From the NCBI GenBank assembly GCA_011037195.1, contig JAAEAF010002768.1:1-64000 (forward strand): 64,000 bases of DNA, written 5' to 3'. Every line of letters starts with the position of its first letter. Position 1 is the stretch's first letter. The position numbers and the translations under genes are program-made. This DNA is from Triatoma infestans. Lineage: Eukaryota > Arthropoda > Insecta > Hemiptera > Reduviidae. The notes under the pieces are model-generated. The model was not told the DNA's origin, searched no databases, and saw only the letters and a list, made by a program, of their open reading frames with translations. Of this stretch, positions 53,641 through 63,857 are shown piece after piece.

Positions 53641-54563
53641 CGAGGCATGTCCAGAAAGTAAGTTTACTGAGGCTCTCACGGTCGGAGGGATTTTGTTTTC
53701 GACATGTTGGCTACACTATCGTGTAGCCTGATTCCTCTCCCTCCGCAACGAGACCGGTTCGAGGTCAGTACGTTGAGAACTGTCGACGCGAAGATACGTT
53801 TCGTGAAAAATGTCAATCCAATCTCCCGCCAAGTGTGAAATATTCAAGGTCGGGCAAGAGTTTTTGAGACGCTACAAACTCCATGGAGATGAATTTCTCC
53901 GCTCCATCATTACTGGAGATGAAACTTGGGTTGCACACTACACACCTGAAACCAAAAGGCAGTTTCAACAGTGGCGTCACACCTCTTCACCCACCGCCAA
54001 AAAGTTCAAAACCACAATTTCAGCCAAGAAAATCATGGCATCCGTGTTTTGGGACTGTCAAGGCATAATTTTAATTGAATATATGCCTCAAGGGGAGACC
54101 ATTAACTCTGCAAGATACTGTGAGACCCTAAAAAAATTGCGGAGGGCAATTCAGAACAAAAGGAGAGGCATGCTGACAAAGGGAGTCTGCCTGCTGCACG
54201 ACAATGCCAGACCACACACGGCCAACGCCACGAAGGAACTGCTTGCCTCGTGTATTCCGCGCATCCCCCTGACCTAGCACCTTCAGATTACTATCTGTTT
54301 ACCTCCCTGAAGCTGCACATGGGTGGAAAAAGGTTTTCAACCGACGAGGAGGTGAAGGGGAGGTAAACCCCCCCGCCGGGAAACTACTTCGAGGAAGGCA
54401 TCAAAAAATTAATACCCCGGTTCACCACCTGCATTGAGAGGAATGGTGACTATGTCGAAAAATAGCTTACATATGTACTAATGTAACCAGGTAATTTTTT
54501 TGTTCAAATAAAAATTTTTGTAACCTACAAAAATTCAGTACACTACTTACTGGACATGCCTCG
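53641..54563 (+). mobile_element. mariner element, deletion derivative, copy 2
   Basis: CGAGGCATGTCCAGAAAGTA at left and the inverted end at right are flanked by TA (53639-53640 and 54564-54565), inside the TATA region of a family B unit. At 923 bp it has the same architecture as copy 1 at 39954-40904, including the junction CCAATCTCCCGCCAAGT where the N-terminal coding half is missing. The two share long identical stretches, so they descend from one deleted ancestor that was mobilised in trans. Confidence 0.85.
53810..54290 (+). pseudogene. mariner transposase catalytic domain, truncated
   Basis: The 155-codon frame reads GQEFLRRYKLHGDEFLRSII, TGDETWVAHYTPETKRQFQQ, EYMPQGETINSARYCETLKK and GVCLLHDNARPHTANATKEL: first and second catalytic aspartates. 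A deletion of about 20 bases near 54252 shifts the frame and brings a stop; the third aspartate (SDYYLF) follows in another frame. The N-terminal DNA-binding half is absent. The frame's first 13 or so codons come from the 5' flank of the deletion and are not normal transposase. Confidence 0.8.
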
Positions 54564-55169
54564 TATATAGCTGCGCTAGCCCTACAAGGGTCAGTCTTTA
54601 GAACTTCATACTGCAGTTACAACGCGTCAGCAGCCAAGTACTACCTTTCTCTTTACTCATGTAAATTTTTTCGCTACCTAATTTCTTTTTACGTGTAAAG
54701 TCCTGGCAGCTTTGTATCTCTATTTTATTATATAGCGTTCAGCATTCATTCTAGTTTATTTCTCAAAAATCCTTCCTCACTAATTTCTCTTCTTCTAAGG
54801 GTGATATAACAGAATCCGAAGAAAGCGATCATCTAAAGCAGAAAGAGAGAGAGACACCCACACACATACACACACAAAATTGAGAATCTCACCCGCTACT
54901 TACGCCAGCCTAGAGTAGGAGGCTCTGTATATATACAGCTGTGCTGGCGTTACAGGGGGGAGTCTTTAGAACAGTTTATACAGCAGTTACAACGCGTCAG
55001 CAACCAACTATTACTTTTCTTTACTAAGTCAAAATCTCTCACTACCTCATTTCTATTTACGTGTCTCTATTTTATTTTACAGTGTTCATCATTCATTCTA
55101 GCTTGTTTTTTTTTTTTAGAAACCCTTCCTCATTAATTTCTCTCTTAATCCCATTTTCTTTCATAGGTT

Positions 55170-56560
55170 TTAATAAAACCTATTAAAACAATTTAAAAAT
55201 CCCAAATAATATTGTTAACATTAATTTGTACGCAAAGGCAAAATACATGGGATTATTAAATTAAGAGAGGTTGAATTGCTTAATTTAAATAAATACAGAT
55301 TTGATGGGTGGAATATAACTGTGTTCTCTTTGTAAATTGGATGTTGTAGAAGATACAATGTATTTCGTTGCTATTTGTTCCAATTTCATAATGAAATTAG
55401 AATTAAATATTTAACTTAGAATAAGATTAATACAATGAATTTATAGAATTATTAGATGGAGAAAGAATTGGCTGGATCTGACTGGTTAAATTTTGTAAAG
55501 AGGCCTAGCCTTTACAGGTTACAATTTGATTAGGGAATTGAATTATTTACATGTCTAAAATCCTCTTAGTTAATAATTTAATATTTTCCCTAATATCATG
55601 TTTTGTTTTCATTTTGAAAATATAATAATTTTTTTGGCTTCATAATAATGTCCAAGTATTATAAACTGATGTGGTACTTAAGAGGAAAATCAAAGTGCCT
55701 TTTCCCAGGGCATAACGCAAAAAAAAAATCAAGCATCCTAAAAAAAAAACAGTTTCACAGCATATCTGTATTACCTGTTTAGAAAATATACAAAACTAAC
55801 TAAACCCGGCCACGCTTAGCTGTGGCTCAGTCTGATTTTAATTATTAGGGTAGTAAATAGAAGTATGATAGTTAACATAGATTCAGCAAGAAAACACATC
55901 ATTCAATTTAATACCTGCTTTGCGTTGCTGTGAACTGGAAGGAAAGAAAGGAAAAATGTTTTTAACTGAAAGAACGTTTTTAAGAGCTGAATGCGCTGTT
56001 CAATCTCCTTCCATCAACGTAGCAGCATTACCTGAAGAAGCAAGTGCTAACGCAGTATGGCCATATGAACGGATTTTAGCCAGGATTAAGGAAATTAAGA
56101 ACGTTTTTCCAGTTACACCTGGAGCGTTCAAAAAGTAAATCCACCGGATTGGTTGGTCACAGCTTGTATGATGGTATCAAATGCTATCTTTTGTACTTCA
56201 AGGAGTTTCAGAAATTTTCTTGGGCGAATAGCTGTAAGTGATTTCTGGTGTATGATTGTTCTCTGAGCAGTTCCCTCTCGAATGTCGCATTGATCGACTT
56301 ATTCGGTACTGTTACTCTCAATAGTGCCAACAGCTTGCCACACATTGCAAGATCTAACATACTGAATGAAGATTAGCGCTTTATTGTATATTTCTTCTGT
56401 GAAGAAATCCAAGCCATGATTTTGCATTTCTTGACGTATTCTGTGCAGAATATCTTCGGCAGAGAGCGCGCCACCATTGCAATGCGTCTGAGTCTGTCTA
56501 TTTCTGCCAACCTCGCGAACGCTCGGAGAAGTTCCCCGTACTCTTATATAGAAATGTAAC
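55170..56560. other. No gene recognised
   Basis: AT-rich to about 55900. Position 55920-56138 (plus) and 56299-56601 (minus) hold open frames of 72 and 100 codons. The minus frame contains a stretch ending EEIYNKALIFI that faintly recalls helicase sequence of rolling-circle transposons, but it breaks off at once. I do not assign a function. This is the target region of the LINE at 56568. Confidence 0.3.
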
Positions 56561-56567
56561 GTTTTGT

Positions 56568-57748
56568 CATGGAGATGCAGGCGGAAGTAGAGCCCCTTCA
56601 TATGCGAAGGGAAGCGCTGGCAATGATCATGTATGAGAGACTAAAAAGAACAAACAATACGTACTGGAAGATATACCATCCAGCAACTAGTAGGCTGAAA
56701 ACCCAAACTAACTTTGTGTCGAAGGTTGAAGACATATTAAGGAAGAGGGGCTTGACTGGTCTTAGCAGAGAAGAATTCCCCTTACCCTCATACCATCACT
56801 CAGTAACGTCTGTAACCTCCAGCCTGGATCTGATACAACCTGTTTCCAAGGAGCATACTTCACCCGAGGAGTTTAAAGCAATCACGATGGAGACCATTTT
56901 TCAACGATACCCATAGGAAGTATGGACACATGTGTATACGGATGGCTCGGCCGAGGCGCCGTTCAAAATGCTGGAGCAGGTGTTTATTGCAAGCACTTCC
57001 AGTTGTCTGCACCCGCGGGGCTGAGAGGGACTAACCACGGAGGGGAAATAAGGGCCATAGAGATGGCCCTTGAGCAACTGCAAGATAGAAATGATAAAAG
57101 AGCAGTTCTGTTGGTCGACTCCCAGGCAGCTATTTTATCGGTGACGGGTCGGAATATAACCGACTGTTCAGCGGTGGTTCGGTGTCGCTCGCTTGTGGCA
57201 AACCTACAGAATCGTGGCACCGAGGTTGTTTTTCAGTGGGTCCCAGGGCATTGCGGAATCTATGGCAATGAACAAGCGGATAGGCTTGCCAAGCAAGGGA
57301 CAAAGGAAGTACAACCAGATAACCCCCTTCCCTTAAGTGACATTAAAAGAATAATTAAGACCTCGATCCACAGGGACAGGATAAGGGAACAAAGAACAGT
57401 AGCGGAGGGCAAACATTGAGAAGTCCTCAGGGAGCCGCAAGGAGCGATTCCAGCAGATCTGCCTAGGGACCGGTTTGTGGCCTGCTTCCGCCTCCTTACA
57501 GGCCACGATTTTCTCCAAAAGCACCTCCACAGGATAGGGGTAGCTCAGAGCCCTGAGTGTACTCTGCGTGAAACAGGAGAGGAGATGACCTCTAACCACC
57601 TAGACTCATGTCCTGCACTAGAGGACCTACGTATATCTTTAACAGACAAAGACGCCTACATTAGAAGGGCGTGTCTTTATTGGGCTGCTAGGACGCGTAT
57701 GGCCGAAGCCGCCGACGTGCTAGCGTAAAAAAAAAAAAAAAAAAAAAA
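56568..57748 (+). mobile_element. 5'-truncated LINE with RNase H, poly(A) and target duplication
   Basis: Flanked by GTTTTGT (56561-56567 and 57749-57755), with a 22-base A tail at 57727-57748. Coding blocks: EVEPLHMRREALAMIMYERL; then, after a stop, VYTDGSA (first RNase H aspartate) and a frameshift into NAGAGVYC, GGEIRAIEMALEQL (glutamate), VLLVDSQAAI (aspartate), VFQWVPGHCGIYGNEQADRL (final His/Asp region); then a stop at 57417; then FRLLTGHDFLQKHLHRIG and a knuckle SPECTLRETGEEMTSNHLDS with one cysteine lost. About 390 codons with two stops and one frameshift: recent but dead. Related to Jockey/I-type LINEs bearing RNase H. Confidence 0.8.
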
Positions 57749-57834
57749 GTTTTGTAAAAATTTCCAGTCAATCCATCAACTATTTTTCGACTTTTGCGGC
57801 CACAAACATACGGATGCTGAATTTATATATATAT

Positions 57835-58152
57835 ATGTAGATTTACAGAAAATCGTTGGAACTAAATTCAATAAAAATCACAAAAAAAAACTTTAAATAA
57901 AAAAAAATTCAGTAGTGCACTTCCGGTTCATAAATTTCGACCTAAACTTTCATGTCAGATGCGTTTGGTGGTTACTAAAACGGAATATCGAATATGAGCT
58001 GTTTTGTTTTTAAGATTTTTGTTCACATTACATAGAGAAACGCACACACAAACATTCGTTAAAAACATTTTATTTTCATACTTAGAGCATTTGAAAATTA
58101 ATTGACGAAATTCGACAAGATCGCATTACTTCCTGTTTCAGAGTAAGTAATA
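57835..58152 (-). repeat. Family A' fragment
   Basis: GATTTACAGAAAATCGTTGG, GTGCACTTCCGGTTCATAAA, TTTCATGTCAGATGCG, ACTAAAACGGAATATCGAAT and a short ACGCACACACAAAC run. The hairpin end is degraded (TTACTTCCTGTTTCAGAGTA). Position 58152-58410 may hold another A' piece (CCACCGGAAGTGTAACTTCC). Confidence 0.45.
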
Positions 58153-58413
58153 AGACAACCGCAGGAAATTCAAAACTTGATATTAACAACAAGAGATATG
58201 ACATAAGGTGTTCTATCAATACCCGTCCACCGGAAGTGTAACTTCCTTTTTTTGCAATTTTCTAAAAAATAACCTAAAAGATTTTCTTTAATCATGACAC
58301 ACTAACTGTACTCATACATACGGATTGTGCACCTTCATTGAGACAATTTCCTGGGTAGTTAGTTTGAGTGATGCTAAACGGAATATTAAGTTTGAATTTT
58401 CTGCGACATTTTT

Positions 58414-59428
58414 ACTTTTTCTTACTCCTTAATAAGAGGAAGTATTGTAATCGTGTCAAATTTTCGATATCGAGTTTTCACCGGAAATATCCGTTTTGAG
58501 GTCCCCTGAGTCCAAAAAAGTGGTTTTTAGCAAATAGTCTGTGTGTGTGTGCGCGCGCACGCGCGCGTATAAATATGTGAATAGCACAGCACAAAAACGA
58601 ACAACCGTAGAAAGTTGAAACTTGATATTCCGTTTAGGTATCACCATGGCATCTGATAGTGGGTCATCTGTCAAAATTCTTCAACCGGAAGTACCACTTT
58701 ACTTGTTGTTTTTTTTTACTTTTTTGCGATTTTCTCAAAAATGGCTCCGACGATTTTCTTTAAACTTGATATATCAACTACACATACAAAGAGCTAAACT
58801 TTTATTTGAAACATTTCTCTGGAAAAATTCATTTAAGGGCACTTCTGAGGGAGGGGTGGGGTTAAGTTTTTCATCTTGACTGCGATTTCAGTTTATTAGA
58901 CAAATTCTGTCATCTAAATAATATTAATTAGAATTAATATTTTTGTTGAAATTCCGAGTTGATAGAACCGGAAGTGCATTTACTTTACCATTTACCAAAT
59001 GATGTTTCCACTTTTTCGCGATTTTCTCAAACATGGCTCTGACGATTTTTCTTTAAACTTGGGTATATCAACTACACATTCAAAGAGCTACAATTTTTTT
59101 TTTTTTGTTTTTTTTTTTATATAAGACATTTCTCTGGAAAAATTCATTTAAGGGCACTTTTGAGGGAGTGGTGGGGTTACAGCTTTCTCTAAAGTGGTAT
59201 CATAGTTGATTATACAAGTCTATCATCCAAACAAAATTAATTAGAAATAAATAGATGGCCAAAATTCCGAATTTTAAGAAATTTAGTAAACCGGAAGTGC
59301 GCGTTTACTGAACAGTTTTTTCAGTTTTCGACGAATTTCTTTATATTTGGTACACAAACTATAATATTTGTCAATTATAATTTTGAGAACAGGAGTAAGA
59401 GAAAGTTGTGTGAGTGTTTCACACCAGA
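58414..59428 (+). mobile_element. Complete family A element
   Basis: Starts ACTTTTTCTTACTCC with a hairpin, includes a TGTGTGTGTG(CG)n run near 58540-58570, and has monomer marks CCGGAAGT at about 58685, 58969 and 59292. It ends GTGTTTCACACCAGA before T's. About 1015 bp, the best uninterrupted plus-strand example, giving an internal period of about 285-325 bp. Confidence 0.8.
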
Positions 59429-59569
59429 TTTTTTTTTTTGGTTTACTTATTGTTACTCTGTAAGAAGAAGTATTGTGATGTGTCAAAATTTTGAAAGTGA
59501 GTTTCGAAAAATAGGGTATGTTTAAGTTTAACTTGCATAACTACAACCGATATTTAAGTATCAGATAAT

Positions 59570-60310
59570 TTTATTCAGCCGTTTTTATGTACTGTAATGG
59601 TTTGCTGTAAATTGGATGTAGAGAACATTGAATACAGAGGTCGTAACGAACACTAAAACAGCTATAATGGATGTAAGAAGGGGAACGAATTTTTAGAGAA
59701 ATAATGGAGGTTCGGTCATATAATAGAACTTTTTTTAAATTTCTACCGAAGTTTCGGCAAATTTATTGCCTTCTTCAGGGTCTGTACAAAGGTTTTAATA
59801 CAAAAAAAAAAAAAAAAAGAAAAGTAGAAACACCATAAAATATGAACTTAAAATAAATATTTTCAAAATAATTTTTTTTTTAAATAAACTATATAAATAA
59901 ACTAAATAGTAAGTATGATATATATAGCACATTTAAATTTATTTTAAACTATTGTAGAACAGATCAATATTATTTATACAGTTTATTTAAAAAAAAAATT
60001 ATTTTAAGTTCATATTTTATGTTGTTTCTATTTTTTTTTTTTTATTCGTATTAAAACCTTTGTACAGACCCTGAAGAAGGCAATAAATTTGCCGAAACGT
60101 CGGTAGAAAATTAAAAAGAGTTCTATTATATGACCGAACCTCCATTATTTCTCTAAAAATTCGTTCCCCTTCTTACATCCATTATAGCTGTCCATTATAA
60201 TTTTATTCAGCCGTTTTTATGTACTGTAATGGTTTGCTGTAAATTGGATGTAGACAACATTGAATGCAGCGGTCATAACGAACACCAAAACAACTATAAT
60301 GGATGTGAGA
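59570..60310. repeat. Fold-back element Y flanked by 115-bp direct repeats
   Basis: Arms 59659-59906 and about 59973-60190 are reverse complements (GATGTAAGAAGGGGAACGAA, AATGGAGGTTCGGTCATATA, TTTCGGCAAATTTATTGCCT, GTACAAAGGTTTTAATAC) with a spacer of about 70 bp. The right arm holds CCTGAAGAAGGC-loop-GCC then GAAACG. Outside the arms, 59570-59665 and 60200-60302 are direct repeats (GCCGTTTTTATGTACTGTAA, GGTTTGCTGTAAATTGGATG). The fold-back ends share ATAATGGATGT(A/G)AGAAG with the end of the adjacent family B unit. No coding sequence. Confidence 0.75.
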
Positions 60311-60653
60311 AGAAGAGAGAATGGATTTTTAGAGAAATAAACTAGATAATATGCTGAACACTGTGTAAAGAATAGAACACACCAACTGCAAGGACTTTAC
60401 AGTTAAGTGAAGTTAGGTAGCAAGAGAAATATAAAGAGATAGACTGGCTGAGTGATGAGAAAGTAGTAGATGAGAAGGTTACTGACTGGATGTAAACTGT
60501 CCAATACTGAGCTGTGTCGCTCTGTTTATATGAATCGAACTGCCCTCTTTCCTAGTCTAGCTTAGGTGGGAGTAATTAACTTTTGATTCTTTTAATGTCT
60601 GCTTCTTCGCACTTTGAATCCTATGAATCTTTAATGATTTGGATCTCATTACA
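60295..60653 (-). mobile_element. Family B LTR-like unit
   Basis: Bounded by TATAATGGATGTGAGAAG (3' end, complement) and GGATCTCATTACA (5' end, complement). Contains complements of AGTCCTTGCAGTTGGTGTG, CAGTCTATCTCTTTATATTT, TTACATCCAGTCAGTAACC, a TATAAACAG box and ACTAGGAAAGAGGGC. A near-complete unit useful as a reference; flanking four-base strings do not match, probably because the left flank was rearranged with fold-back Y. Confidence 0.65.
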
Positions 60654-60888
60654 CGTACAATACAAAATAAAATTAACTTTATAGTCACTGAAACAGTTAT
60701 AAACCACACAAATCGCAACTCAACACTGCCATAAATCTAGAGACTCATAATCTAGATCTAGACTATAACTTCATAGATTCTCAAACAGTTATAATAATAC
60801 ATGAAACTCACTCAAGAAACATTACATCCCGTTATAAATTTCGGGTTAAATAAAAATAAGTCTTACCTAGTTCATGAAATAAGTCCTA

Positions 60889-61774
60889 TGCTACCAAGTT
60901 CATGAACTCTAAAAGACATAATGATCTTCTACCTGAATAGTCCTTTTGCTAGGGAAAGTTACATTTTGTAAAAACTCTCACGACCCATTGACTCGTAACT
61001 AAATAATTAAATAAACAATAAATTAGAATAAAGAGTATTTTAGAGTATTAGAGTATTAAAGAGTATTAGAGTATTTTAAAAATACACCTCAGTTAGTGTG
61101 AAACTAAGTCTCTGTACGAGTCTGTGTTGGCACACTATCTGAAAAACGCATCCTGAAGATGGGCGAACGCCCGAAACCGGTCGATGACCACAAAATGAAG
61201 CAGGCTACCACGGAAAATGTCTCTGATGAATTAGAATAAAGATAGACTATTGCAGTACTATTGTAAACTGACACGTAAGCAATGCCTAATCTCAATAATG
61301 AAGCGACCTCGGAAATGAATTGGTTGTTAGATAATTTGACTATATATTAATGTGTAGAATCAGAATTGCTATTTACAACATCTCTATTTATCTAATAGCT
61401 GTAGCCAACTAATACTGTAGAAAACTTACAAAATAAATAGAAGATAGTAACCAATAATTTGGGACAAATCCCAATAACAATTGAAATCTCAGAAAACAAT
61501 TTTTTTCAAAAAAATGTGATACGTGATAACGAAACTATTGTAACAGTTTGGATAATAATGTATTTCTGAAATTTCCAATTGCTTCTTCCCGTATTAAAAA
61601 TAAAATTATTTATCAAGACACAGGGCTTATTTATGTGATGGGTGCCAGAAATATATAAAAATGTATTTAATTTGAAATTATCAAATTATGAACAAAATGT
61701 AACTTTCCCTAGCAAAAGGACTATTCAGGTAGAAGACTATTATGTCTTTTAGAGTTCATGAACTTGATAGCATT
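60889..61774. repeat. Long inverted repeat, unclassified
   Basis: Left arm 60889-60968 (CAAGTTCATGAACTCTAAAA, TTCTACCTGAATAGTCCTTT, GCTAGGGAAAGTTACATTTT) and right arm 61692-61774 are reverse complements over about 80 bp with few differences, separated by about 720 bp. The interior holds a family Z arm (61105-61228) and AT-rich sequence with a GAGTATT(A/T) repeat near 61038-61075. No transposase. It could be a TIR element or an inverted duplication; flanking duplications were not found. Confidence 0.6.
61105..61228 (+). repeat. Single arm of fold-back family Z
   Basis: GAGTCTGTGTTGGCACACTA, CATCCTGAAGATGGGCGAAC followed by GCCCGAAACCGG, GATGACCACAAAATGAAGCA and GGCTACCACGGAAAATGTCT. It matches the right arm of the 52.3-kb element and shows the uninterrupted site for the LTR at 11081-11639. 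Its partner arm is absent. Confidence 0.6.
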
Positions 61775-61789
61775 GTCTACCCCTTTTTC

Positions 61790-62465
61790 TCACAGGGGAA
61801 GATTTGAACGAACAATTAGAGGACATTCCTTCAAGACAGTCTGAGCCAGACATTTCACCAGAACACTTCTGGACTGTGCCAGTTATAAGTTAAAACATAA
61901 AAAGTTTATTCCAACTAATTTCAGTATACTTATAAGCATATTATTGTGATGTGGTAAAGATTAAATTCTTTTAAAGAATAATATATTTATTTTAAAAACA
62001 GAGGTGCCCTCTTGATTATTACTAATACTTCTCTCTTAATCATATATACTTACAAGCCCTTTATTAAACCGCTAGTGCTACACAAGCTACCACTATACTA
62101 CAACACATCACTCCAATAACATTTCATAAGTCACTTTAACATTTGATTTTAAATATTCTTCAAAATATGATATTATTTATTTATACATGAACATCTACGA
62201 ATTTTTAATCGTAAATTATAATCAATCCATTTTGTTATTAAAACCCATACACACATACTATTTTTTTTAATGTCCCGCATACAATCAACAAGTGTGATGC
62301 GTGACAGAAACTTTAAATTGAGATATCAAATCTTTAAACGAATTGATAAGCCTTGCACTGACAATAAATGGGTGATAATCCGAAACCAGCCAGGAACAAG
62401 CAAAATAAGCATACTAAGGTAGATAAAATCTCAGAAGTTATCCATCAATGCGAATCGATCCACAT
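61790..62465. other. No gene recognised
   Basis: AT-rich sequence with no repeat family or coding motif recognised. Confidence 0.3.
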
Positions 62466-62469
62466 ACTC

Positions 62470-62990
62470 TTATGAAAAAGTTTTCAAGAACAGAAAACTC
62501 AAAAACCAATTTTAAAACGCCACATTTCCGGTTAACTGATTTTCTTTAAATGCGATGCTTTTAATCTACTTTAATATAAGTGTTTGAAAAACTTACAGCC
62601 GAGGTAAGCTTTAAAAATAAATTTCCTTGGAGAAATAACTCAAATATAAGTGATAGGCATTGATAGATTTAAGAAATATTATCATACTATATTATCATAC
62701 CAAGTTTAAGGAAAATCATTGTACTCGATTTTAGACAAAATACCGATAACATGAAAAAAAAAAAAATCAGTTAATGAATCTTTGAAATACCTGAAAGAAA
62801 TATTCATTTGGAGCTACCAATGAGATTTCTTAATTTACTCATATAGATACAGCCAATAGATAATCCGGGACGACCACTGTAAGTATTTTTTTTTCCAAAC
62901 TTAGAGGACCTCATACACACACACACACACACACACACATACATATATACGAAAACTCAATTTCGAATATTTAACACGATTGCAATAATA
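62470..62990 (-). repeat. Family A' copy, cut by a solo LTR
   Basis: CCACATTTCCGGTTAACTGA, ATATAAGTGATAGGCATTGA, a (CA)n run at 62914-62939, and CGAAAACTCAATTTCGAATA followed by TTAACACGATTGCAATA. The hairpin end that should follow is replaced by the type C LTR. Confidence 0.5.
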
Positions 62991-62991
62991 T

Positions 62992-63388
62992 TGTAACGTT
63001 TTTTTTTCCTCTGAACTAGCTACTACAACTAGTTCTAAGTGGGTTCGTTTAGATAAAAATACTCTAAAATTCAATAAGACAAACACCAATTTATTGTTTT
63101 ACACAATAAATTACAAATACAACACTTAATAATAATTAATTCACAGTTTAAACCAACAAAAGTTCACTTTTTACACATTTTTCACGAATGCACACTTCGT
63201 TTGTGACAAGAATCTCTCTAAACTCTCTGTGGTCCCACTATTTATACCGGTGGAGAAGGGTCTAGGAAGGTTATAGTATAGATTGTTCTAGAAAGGGCTA
63301 GAGTGCGCCACCAGCGCTTCCTAGCGGCCACTAGGAGGACTTGAGGTAACTGCTTTCTCACCTAGATGGCATCAGTGGCTGCGTTACA
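62992..63388 (-). mobile_element. Solo LTR, type C, second copy
   Basis: 397 bp, TGTAACG...CGTTACA in reverse orientation to the copy at 1073, flanked by ATAT (62988-62991 and 63389-63392). On the minus strand it carries the same CACTAGGAAGCGCTGG(T/C)GGCGC region, a TATAAATAGTGGGACCACAG TATA segment and ACAATAAATTGGTGTTTG poly(A) signal region. It sits at the end of an A' copy. Confidence 0.75.
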
Positions 63389-63392
63389 ATAT

Positions 63393-63857
63393 TTTCAGCT
63401 ACAATAGCCAGAAAAAAAATAAATCAAGCCGTCATGATAATATCATGATTTCCATATGTAATTCAAAAAAGTTCACTTTTATTACATTTTAGCAGTAAGC
63501 AAGGGAAAAAATACAAAATTTCAATCAAAAGCAAAAATGAAGGACAAGACAAACAGTTTATGTTTGAAATAAAAACAGAAGGTAATAAATAAATAAATAA
63601 ACAAAATATACAGGACTCATAAAATGTATTTACTAAGAGAAAAAGTAAATTTAATAAAGGACAAAATAAATAGAAAATATATTATATTTAAAAAAAATAT
63701 ATATATATGCACTTTAGTACTTTTATAAGAAATATAGTATTTGCTCAAATAAATGAATCCCTTATGTTGTTTATCCACAGCTCGCTACTTTTTCACAATT
63801 TGCAAGGTCAGACATTAAAAATTTTACAAATTCTATTTCCAGTAGATATAAGAAAAT
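63393..63857. other. No gene recognised
   Basis: AT-rich sequence with A-tracts; no motif or repeat recognised. Confidence 0.3.

Larger units (their letters stand above)
53517..55165 (+). mobile_element. Tandem dimer of family B units, mariner in the first
   Basis: Unit 1 (53517-54800, about 360 bp without the mariner) begins TGTAATATGATCCGAAGAGA and unit 2 (about 54808-55165) begins TGATATAACAGAATCCGAAG. Both carry a GA-rich then (CA)n stretch, GAGAATCTCAC(T/C)CGCTAC, GAGGCTCTGTATATATACAG-type TATA region, ACAACGCGTCAGCA and the CATTC(T/A)AG end region. The second unit shows the uninterrupted TATATATA site into which the mariner jumped in the first. As at 8.7-9.2 kb, the pair has no internal genes. 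Confidence 0.6.

Noticed and set aside
56299..56601. Rolling-circle helicase fragment (EEIYNKALIFI)
   Set aside because: The match is about ten residues and the following sequence does not continue the helicase pattern. Too weak to annotate, though worth a search because family A may be Helentron-like.
60065..60100. Calling the GAAAC hairpin a hammerhead ribozyme outright
   Set aside because: There is one base too many between CTGAAGA and stem II, and stems I/III and a cleavage site could not be traced by eye. Kept only as a hypothesis.
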